IMG/VR virus record: IMGVR_UViG_3300011115_000345
Coordinates: 1-35,998 of that record
Length of the DNA stretch: 35,998 nucleotides
Strand: one strand, 5' to 3'
Origin: a virus
The position numbers and the translations under genes are program-made. Under the pieces are notes generated by a model. That model saw nothing but the letters and a program-made list of their open reading frames with translations, ran no database searches and was not told where the DNA came from. This document shows positions 31,614 through 35,998 of this stretch, one piece after another. Numbering within the stretch: position 1 is the stretch's first letter; the number at the start of each line of letters is the position of its first letter.

Positions 31614-31720
31614 AGCAGATACCCCACGAAAACTCCAATCACCAGAATCACGCATACGACAGCCACGGCAACGGCAGCGTCGCCCCAGCCCCAAGCAAAC
31701 AGGTCTTCATCGTCTTTCAT
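31610..31720 (-). CDS. 36-residue single-pass membrane protein
   Basis: MKDDEDLFAWGWGDAAVAVA then VVCVILVIGVFVGYLL: an acidic N-terminus and about 22 hydrophobic residues, a clear membrane helix at the C-terminus. A GAGGAG ribosome site lies upstream, and ATGA overlaps occur at both ends (31610-31613, 31717-31720). It falls below common annotation size limits and is likely to be missed. Function unknown. Confidence 0.72.
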   Translation of the reverse strand: MKDDEDLFAWGWGDAAVAVAVVCVILVIGVFVGYLL

Positions 31721-31809
31721 ATCGGACTCTCCTCAAAGTTGTCAGGGTTAAACGGCATCGGCGGTACAGGCCGGTTCGGGGGTAGCTGGGCGGGGAAGGG
31801 CCATGTCAT
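31717..31809 (-). CDS. 30-residue Pro-rich peptide
   Basis: MTWPFPAQLPPNRPVPPMPF NPDNFEESPI: 30 residues, nine of them proline. Supported as a gene by a GGGAGA site 5 bases before the ATG and by exact ATGA overlaps with both neighbours. It may be a real Pro-rich peptide or chiefly a coupling device. Confidence 0.55.
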   Translation of the reverse strand: MTWPFPAQLPPNRPVPPMPFNPDNFEESPI

Positions 31810-31961
31810 TTCGTTCTCCCGATCATGTTAGCTGGATGTATCAGCCACTTGGTTCCAAGGAAGCGCACGGACTTGACCCATGCGCGTTGGTTGTGCCTGT
31901 CGATGCTACGCATACCGCTGTTGAAGTGCTTACGCACCCTTGTGAGCATATTGATCTTCAT
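31806..31961 (-). CDS. 51-residue basic peptide
   Basis: Begins MKINMLTRVRKHFNSGMRSI and continues DRHNQRAWVKSVRFLGTKWL. Very basic with spaced aromatic residues. ATGA overlaps at both ends (31806-31809, 31958-31961). Charge suggests nucleic-acid or membrane-surface binding. No family recognised. Confidence 0.62.
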   Translation of the reverse strand: MKINMLTRVRKHFNSGMRSIDRHNQRAWVKSVRFLGTKWLIHPANMIGRTK

Positions 31962-32254
31962 GCTGCCACCTTCGCTGCCGCTTCGCGCTCGGCCTTCTTC
32001 TTGGCGTAGTGCGCCCGGGCGTAGACCCGCGCCTTCTCTCTGACCGTCTCGGTCTTGTACGGCTTGCGCTTCGTGGTCCTCGGCTTAGGCGCCACCGTTG
32101 ACTGCAGCGACGTGAGCCATTGAGTCTGCTCTTTGGTTATTCTCTTCAGGGTATCGATGTCGGCCAGCGCTTTCTTCAGCAGGACCTGTGTGTGGATGTG
32201 ATCCATGTCCATCTTGTCAAGGCGGCGGAATACGTTCAAGTTTTTGATGTTCAT
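31958..32254 (-). CDS. Basic helical protein (98 aa)
   Basis: Start MNIKNLNVFRRLDKMDMDHI at an ATGA overlap with GGAGAAGCACGC upstream. A coiled-coil-like part (TQVLLKKALADIDTLKRITK) is followed by a Lys/Arg/Thr-rich tail (PKPRTTKRKPYKTETVREKA) and an Ala/Lys helix (HYAKKKAEREAAAKVAA). Likely nucleic-acid binding by charge. Function unknown. Confidence 0.72.
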   Translation of the reverse strand: MNIKNLNVFRRLDKMDMDHIHTQVLLKKALADIDTLKRITKEQTQWLTSLQSTVAPKPRTTKRKPYKTETVREKARVYARAHYAKKKAEREAAAKVAA

Positions 32255-32478
32255 GCGTGCTTCTCCATGCTCTGCGCCAACAGTCCTCTGGGCCACAGGA
32301 AGGTGGAACTCTTTACCGCGCCGGCCTCCAGCAGTTCCCGTGCCGTCCACACCTTGGTTGGTGTCAGCCGAGTAAACCCCGGCGCCACGTAGCAGGGCAG
32401 GGTGTAGTGCGGCAAGAACGTGATGTCGTTGAGGACGTATACGGTCTGCTCTGTCAGGTCGTGTCTATCTGTTTTCAT
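32251..32478 (-). CDS. First gene of the minus-strand operon, unknown (75 aa)
   Basis: Starts MKTDRHDLTEQTVYVLNDIT, 43 bases below a sigma70-like promoter. Compact alpha-beta look (FLPHYTLPCYVAPGFTRLTP, KVWTARELLEAGAVKSSTFL). The ribosome site is weak (CCTAGGACACAC). Being promoter-proximal it is probably the earliest and most abundant product of the chain. Confidence 0.7.
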   Translation of the reverse strand: MKTDRHDLTEQTVYVLNDITFLPHYTLPCYVAPGFTRLTPTKVWTARELLEAGAVKSSTFLWPRGLLAQSMEKHA

Positions 32479-32520
32479 GTGTGTCCTAGGTTACCAGCAG
32501 CGACGTTGCTGCCGGAGTGA

Positions 32521-32549
32521 ATCATACAACGACTTTTTGTACTCCACAA
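32521..32549 (-). promoter_or_regulatory. Sigma70-like promoter for the minus-strand operon
   Basis: On the minus strand: TTGTGG (32544-32549), a 17-base spacer, TATGAT (32521-32526). The -10 matches consensus at five of six positions and the spacing is ideal. Transcription would start near 32513 and read the whole chain of small genes. The AT-rich setting between divergent gene blocks supports it. Confidence 0.65.
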
Positions 32550-32575
32550 TACTTTTTTCGTAAAAAGATGCACAT

Positions 32576-32629
32576 GGGCCCAAAAATGGGTATGATCAGG
32601 CCCAGCGACAACAATTCCGTTGTCGTTTT
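32576..32629 (+). promoter_or_regulatory. Leader hairpins ahead of the plus-strand cassette
   Basis: Two inverted repeats: GGGCC (32576-32580) with GGCCC (32599-32603), and CGACAAC (32606-32612) with GTTGTCG (32619-32625), 6-base loop, followed by TTTT. The second looks like a small terminator or attenuator, or a symmetric operator, 16 bases ahead of the first plus-strand start codon. A plus-strand promoter must lie upstream, perhaps around TTGTAC at 32537, but the -10 is poor. Confidence 0.5.
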
Positions 32630-32644
32630 AACGGAGATACACAC

Positions 32645-33004
32645 ATGAGCCTAGAGCTTGAACTGCAGCGCTGCACGGCGGCGCTGGAAGCCCTGACCGC
32701 CGTCTTGGGCAAGACCGCGATCTTTCCTGTCATCGACACCGTTGGCCCAACCAAGGCCGAGGTGGTGTTCCCAAAGCCTGCAGCTACCCCGCCTGCAGCC
32801 GTGACCGCGCCTGCGAAGCCCGCGCCTGCTACGGCACCCCCTTCTGACGCCATCGAGTACGCGGCGGTGGCGAAGGCCATCACGGACGTCTTCAAGGTCG
32901 ACCGGGCCAAGGTGATCGAGGTGCTGGCGAAGTTCGGCGCGGCCAAGGGCCCGCAACTCAAGCCCGCCGACTACGCGGCCTTCCTGAAGGAGTTGGCGGC
33001 ATGA
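32645..33004 (+). CDS. Unknown protein, helical ends joined by a Pro/Ala linker (119 aa)
   Basis: Starts MSLELELQRCTAALEALTAV with a GGAGATACACAC site. An N-terminal coiled coil is followed by a Pro/Ala-rich flexible linker (about residues 40-68) and a C-terminal helical domain (AVAKAITDVFKVDRAKVIEV; KPADYAAFLKELAA). First gene of the replication/recombination cassette. The linker design suggests an adaptor or ssDNA-related accessory protein; no family recognised. Confidence 0.75.
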   Translation: MSLELELQRCTAALEALTAVLGKTAIFPVIDTVGPTKAEVVFPKPAATPPAAVTAPAKPAPATAPPSDAIEYAAVAKAITDVFKVDRAKVIEVLAKFGAAKGPQLKPADYAAFLKELAA

Positions 33005-33198
33005 CCATCGTGAACATCAACCTGATCGACTCGACCGCCATCGAGGGCGTCGTGGACGTGAACTGGGTCACCGAGGGGCCCGAGCCCACGCCCGCCACGG
33101 CGTTGGCCGCCCGGGTGCTGGACTTCGTGCGCGAACTGAGCGCGGCCAACCCCGTGCCGGCCCAGCCCGACATCGTCGACGTGGAGCCCAAGCCATGA
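33001..33198 (+). CDS. Small acidic protein (65 aa)
   Basis: Begins MTIVNINLIDSTAIEGVVDV and then NWVTEGPEPTPATALAARVL; acidic, with a Pro-rich end (PAQPDIVDVEPKP). ATGA overlaps at both ends place it firmly in the cassette between the linker protein and the DUF2800 nuclease. Function unknown. Confidence 0.7.
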   Translation: MTIVNINLIDSTAIEGVVDVNWVTEGPEPTPATALAARVLDFVRELSAANPVPAQPDIVDVEPKP

Positions 33199-34346
33199 GC
33201 GGACACGCCAAGCTGTCCCCCAGCAGCGCGGTGCGGTGGATGACCTGCCCGGGCAGCGTTGCGCTGTCCGAGGGCATCGAGGACAAGTCGTCCAGCAACG
33301 CCGACGAGGGCAGCATGATGCACGCCATCGCGGCCAAGTGCCTTGAGACGGGCACCGACGCCATCGACTACGTGGGCACCACCGACAAGGAGACGAAGCT
33401 CACCTTCACCGCCAAGCAGGCCCCGGACGTCCAGTTCTACGTGGACCACGTCCGGGACATCGTCAAGGCGACCAACGGCGAACTCCGGATCGAGCAGCGG
33501 CTGCCCATCGGGTGGATGACCGGCGAGGCGGACGCGCACGGCACGGCGGACGCCGTCATCGTGGCACCCGACGAGTTGATCATCGTGGACGCCAAGTTCG
33601 GGTTCAAGGAGGTGGACGCCGAGCGCAACCCGCAGTTGCTGATCTACGCGGCGGCGGCCTTCGACGAGTTGAAGGTGGCCTACGACTTCCAGCGCGTGCG
33701 TGTCGTCATCAGCCAGCCCCGGCTGGGCGCAAAGCCGGAGTACACCTGCACGGTGGACGAGTTACACGACTTTGTCGGCAACGTGGTAGCGGCGTCGGAC
33801 GCGGTCAGCTTCGCGCCGGAGAAGCTGGTGCCGTCCCCCAAGGGCTGCCAGTGGTGCCGTGCCAAGGCCACCTGCCCCGCCCTGCGCGAGGACGTGCTGG
33901 CCGACTTCGATGTGGTCGTGCCGGAGACGGCGGACGAGGACGACCTCGCCCGGGTGATGGCGAACGCCGACATGATCGAGAACTGGGTCAAGGCCGTGCG
34001 TGCCGAGGTCGAGCGCAGGCTACTGGCCGGCACGCCCGTCAGGGGCTACAAGCTGGTGCAGGGCAAGCGCGGCAACCGGATGTGGGAGAGCCCGGAGGTG
34101 GCCGAGGCCACGCTCAAGTCGATGCGCATCAAGCACGACATGATGTACGACTACAAGCTGGCGAGCCCCACCAGCATCGAGAAGTTGGTCAAGGCGGACG
34201 AGATTGGACCACGCCAGTGGGCCAAGATTCAGGCCCTGATCACCCAAAGCGCCGGCCAGCCATCCGTGGCCCCGGCATCCGACAAGCGTCCTGCACTGGT
34301 CACGTCAGTGGATGCCTCTGGGTTTGACGACGTGACATCCCTTTAA
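33195..34346 (+). CDS. DUF2800 family PD-(D/E)XK nuclease, Cas4/AddB-like
   Basis: 383 residues. The N-terminus LSPSSAVRWMTCPGSVALSE is typical of DUF2800. The nuclease core shows Glu100 in ELRIEQRLPI, Asp119 in HGTADAVIV, the D-x-K pair Asp132/Lys134 in LIIVDAKFGFKEV, and Gln147 in NPQLLIYA. Four cysteines (Cys18, and Cys218, Cys221, Cys227 in GCQWCRAKATCPAL) have the split spacing of the iron-sulphur cluster in Cas4 and AddB nucleases. Probable DNA end-processing or recombination nuclease. The DUF2800 / DUF2815 / polymerase order is common in phage replication cassettes. Confidence 0.9.
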   Translation: MSGHAKLSPSSAVRWMTCPGSVALSEGIEDKSSSNADEGSMMHAIAAKCLETGTDAIDYVGTTDKETKLTFTAKQAPDVQFYVDHVRDIVKATNGELRIEQRLPIGWMTGEADAHGTADAVIVAPDELIIVDAKFGFKEVDAERNPQLLIYAAAAFDELKVAYDFQRVRVVISQPRLGAKPEYTCTVDELHDFVGNVVAASDAVSFAPEKLVPSPKGCQWCRAKATCPALREDVLADFDVVVPETADEDDLARVMANADMIENWVKAVRAEVERRLLAGTPVRGYKLVQGKRGNRMWESPEVAEATLKSMRIKHDMMYDYKLASPTSIEKLVKADEIGPRQWAKIQALITQSAGQPSVAPASDKRPALVTSVDASGFDDVTSL

Positions 34347-34363
34347 CCTTCTGAAAGACAATC

Positions 34364-34906
34364 ATGGAAATCATCATCAAAGACGCGCGCCTGTCGTACC
34401 CCACCCTGTTCCAAGCCCGCGAGTTCAAGGCCGGCGACGGCAAGCCCCGTTGGAGTGCAGCGTTCATCATCGAGCCGGGTAGCGACAACGACAACCACAT
34501 CAAGGCGGCCATCGAGTCCGAGGCCAAGGCCATCTGGGGCGCCAAGGCCTCAGCCATCCTCAAGACCGTGATGGGGCAGTCCAACAAGTACTGCTACAAC
34601 GACGGCAGCACCAAGGCCAACGAGGAGTACCAAGGCAAGATGGTGCTGGCGACCCACCGCTCGGCCAAGCTGACCCGCCCGCTGATCATCGACCGGGACA
34701 AGAGCCCGCTGACCAGCGACGACAGCAGGCCTTACGGCGGCTGCTACGTCAACGCCAAGGTCGAGATTTACTGCCAGACGGGCGAGAATACCGGAGTGCG
34801 TGCCAGCTTCTCGGTGATCCAGTTTTCCCGGGATGGCGAGCCGTTCTCGGCCAGCGTGCCATCCGACGTCGGCTTTGACGATCTGGGCATCGACGACTTG
34901 GTCTGA
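34364..34906 (+). CDS. DUF2815 single-stranded DNA-binding protein
   Basis: 180 residues beginning MEIIIKDARLSYPTLFQARE, then KPRWSAAFIIEPGSDNDNHI and MVLATHRSAKLTRPLIIDRD, ending FDDLGIDDLV. I recognise DUF2815, an OB-fold family related to T7 gp2.5-type single-strand binding proteins. The acidic C-terminal tail ending in a hydrophobic residue is the usual protein-docking tail of such proteins. It follows the DUF2800 nuclease by 17 bases and precedes the DNA polymerase, as expected. Confidence 0.88.
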   Translation: MEIIIKDARLSYPTLFQAREFKAGDGKPRWSAAFIIEPGSDNDNHIKAAIESEAKAIWGAKASAILKTVMGQSNKYCYNDGSTKANEEYQGKMVLATHRSAKLTRPLIIDRDKSPLTSDDSRPYGGCYVNAKVEIYCQTGENTGVRASFSVIQFSRDGEPFSASVPSDVGFDDLGIDDLV

Positions 34907-34913
34907 TTTTCGG

Positions 34914-34963
34914 GGGGAAAGCTGCCGATATTGTGGGTTCATCCATGTGCGGCGAGTACCCCC
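34914..34963 (+). ncRNA. Structured element, copy 1 of a tandem pair
   Basis: 50 bases. Predicted stems: P1 GGGG (34914-34917) with CCCC (within 34959-34963); P2 GCTGC (34921-34925) with GCGGC (34949-34953); P3 TGTG (34932-34935) with CATG (34944-34947), with one more G-C pair possible inside. The internal loop between P1 and P2 has AAA facing GAGTA, the letters of a loop E (AGUA/GAA) motif. Two further G's precede P1. It lies 8 bases after the single-strand binding protein stop. Confidence 0.65.
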
Positions 34964-34975
34964 ACCCCCTTTTCA

Positions 34976-35025
34976 GGGGAAAGTTGCCACCATTGCGGGT
35001 CTATACGCAGGCAGCGAGTACCCCC
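34976..35025 (+). ncRNA. Structured element, copy 2 of a tandem pair
   Basis: 50 bases, 37 identical to copy 1 in an ungapped alignment. P1 GGGG (34976-34979) with CCCC (within 35021-35025); P2 GTTGC (34983-34987) with GCAGC (35011-35015); P3 TTGCG (34993-34997) with CGCAG (35006-35010). TTTTT follows directly at 35026-35030, so with P1 this could end a transcript. The next gene's ribosome site (GGAG, 35038-35041) lies 13 bases downstream. Confidence 0.65.
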
Positions 35026-35049
35026 TTTTTACACACTGGAGATACACAC

Positions 35050-35244
35050 ATGAGCGCGATGAAAGAACAACTGTGGGCCATGGTCGAGGCCATCGACGAG
35101 GTATTCGGCGAAGGCTACGCCAAGAAGAACCCCGACTTGGTGGGACGGATGATGCAGGCCGAGCAGACCGGCTTCGCGGCGTACCAGATCAGCGAGGCCT
35201 TCCACCGTCTGGTGGAGGCAAAAGACGGGGAGATGGTGAAATGA
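35050..35244 (+). CDS. Small unknown protein (64 aa)
   Basis: Starts MSAMKEQLWAMVEAIDEVFG with a TGGAGATACACAC site, the same leader sequence as the first cassette gene. All-helical look (LVGRMMQAEQTGFAAYQISE, AFHRLVEAKDGEMVK). It lies directly downstream of the tandem structured element and may be controlled by it. ATGA overlap with the next gene. No family recognised. Confidence 0.75.
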   Translation: MSAMKEQLWAMVEAIDEVFGEGYAKKNPDLVGRMMQAEQTGFAAYQISEAFHRLVEAKDGEMVK

Positions 35245-35591
35245 CGTTAAACCTTCTAGACCTTTTAAAAAGTCAACTAAACGATTTTCAATTAGAAAAA
35301 CTTGACGGAAAAAGATTTACTCGTAACGATGACGCGGCAGGGGTTGCTAACGAAAGAGTCATGCGAGCGCATGAGTGGGCCCGGGGATTTGCTTATGCCA
35401 AAACCAAAAACGACATAGACGACAAGGTTCTAAACGCCCATGACCACAAAGGATGCCTAACCGTTACATGGTCAGAAATGCCTGACGCTACTGAAATTGA
35501 GGCTTATAACTTGGCATGGGTAATTAGCGCAAACGAAAATGATGTTGATCATAAGCTATTTCAATACGAAATAATAGAGCGTGATATATAA
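35241..35591 (+). CDS. Unknown AT-rich gene (116 aa)
   Basis: Starts MTLNLLDLLKSQLNDFQLEK at an ATGA overlap; the longer frame reaching upstream is a shadow of two other genes. Contains ANERVMRAHEWARGFAYAKT and CLTVTWSEMPDATEIEAYNL, an alpha-beta layout. Its codons prefer A and T at third positions, unlike the GC-rich genes on either side, which suggests recent arrival from another phage or host. Function unknown. Confidence 0.72.
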   Translation: MTLNLLDLLKSQLNDFQLEKLDGKRFTRNDDAAGVANERVMRAHEWARGFAYAKTKNDIDDKVLNAHDHKGCLTVTWSEMPDATEIEAYNLAWVISANENDVDHKLFQYEIIERDI

Positions 35592-35614
35592 CACATCTCG
35601 CAGCACATACACAC

Positions 35615-35998
35615 ATGCGAACCCTATACCTCGATCTGGAGACGTACTCCGAGACGTCCATTACGCATGGCACCCATGCCTATGCCGCAGATGCAGCGAT
35701 CCTGCTATGCGCATGGGCATGGGACGATGCCCCGGTGCAGGTGCTGGACCTTACCCTGCCCAACACCCGCCCCGACGGCATAATGGCGGCCCTTGGGTTC
35801 CCCAACACCGAGGTGGTGATCCACAACAGCCACTTCGACCGCACGGTGATCCGGCACGTCTGGGGCGTCGACATCCCCACCGACCGCATCCACGACACCA
35901 TGGTGCAGGCCATGGCGCACCGCCTGCCGGGTAGCCTCGGCATGCTCTGCGAGGTGCTGGGCCTGCCCGCCGACCAGGCCAAGGACCAGGACGGCAAG
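35615..35998 (+). CDS. DNA polymerase, family A, with 3'-5' exonuclease (N-terminal part)
   Basis: 128 residues before the window ends. The exonuclease motif I is LYLDLETYSE (Asp7, Glu9), and motif II is VVIHNSHFDRTVI with Asn71 and Asp75, followed by IHDTMVQAMAHRLPGSLGML. This is the proofreading domain of phage DNA polymerase I-type enzymes that follow DUF2800/DUF2815 genes. The polymerase domain lies outside the window. The start codon is preceded by a poor ribosome site (CAGCACATACACAC). Confidence 0.88.
   Translation, partial: MRTLYLDLETYSETSITHGTHAYAADAAILLCAWAWDDAPVQVLDLTLPNTRPDGIMAALGFPNTEVVIHNSHFDRTVIRHVWGVDIPTDRIHDTMVQAMAHRLPGSLGMLCEVLGLPADQAKDQDGK

Noticed and set aside
32591-32596. 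TATGAT as a plus-strand -10 box
   Set aside because: No acceptable -35 at 16-18 bases upstream; the same letters lie inside a predicted leader hairpin.
1-35998. Integrase, lysis genes, tRNAs
   Set aside because: I looked for tyrosine or serine recombinase signatures, endolysin motifs and cloverleaf patterns and saw none. They may lie outside the window.

Overview
This is a 36 kb piece of a tailed double-stranded DNA phage genome (or a prophage or metagenomic phage contig). It is GC-rich and has short-tailed, P22-like features: a long portal with a Gln-rich helical C-terminus, a gp4-like head-completion protein and large tail-fibre proteins. Codon bias and the style of the small accessory proteins suggest a betaproteobacterial host, possibly freshwater Burkholderiales; this is inference. 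No integrase, holin, endolysin, RNA polymerase or tRNA gene was recognised. Both ends cut through genes.

Layout. A divergent control region lies near 32479-32644. Left of it everything is on the minus strand. First, read right to left, comes a chain of about 17 very small genes (32478 to 28253). They are joined almost without exception by 4-base ATGA stop/start overlaps and end in a YdaS/Cro-like repressor. Next come a primase-helicase (25902-27932), a repeat-rich, AT-rich intergenic region that looks like a replication origin (25612-25901), a DUF932 protein and several small unknown genes. After a strong hairpin covering the ribosome binding site of the small terminase subunit (22795-22827) the packaging and virion block runs to the left edge. 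Its order is small and large terminase, three large proteins of unknown function, portal, two small proteins, a GroES-like protein, scaffold, two unknowns around the capsid, major capsid protein, several structural or low-complexity proteins, a gp4-like adaptor, an HNH homing endonuclease, a zinc-ribbon-like protein and two tail fibres. Right of the control region the plus strand carries a replication/recombination cassette: two small proteins, a DUF2800 Cas4-like nuclease, a DUF2815 single-strand binding protein, two small genes and the start of a family A DNA polymerase.

The most unusual signal is in the plus-strand cassette at 34914-35025. Two 50-base tandem elements there differ at 13 positions, yet fold into the same three-stem structure. 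The six differences that fall in paired positions all keep the pairing, including one full U-A to C-G swap. This looks like an undescribed structured RNA or leader element. Other points worth following are the iteron-like GAAGC array, a short Gly-Gly motif shared by otherwise unrelated virion proteins, and a probable frameshift in the gene after the large terminase.
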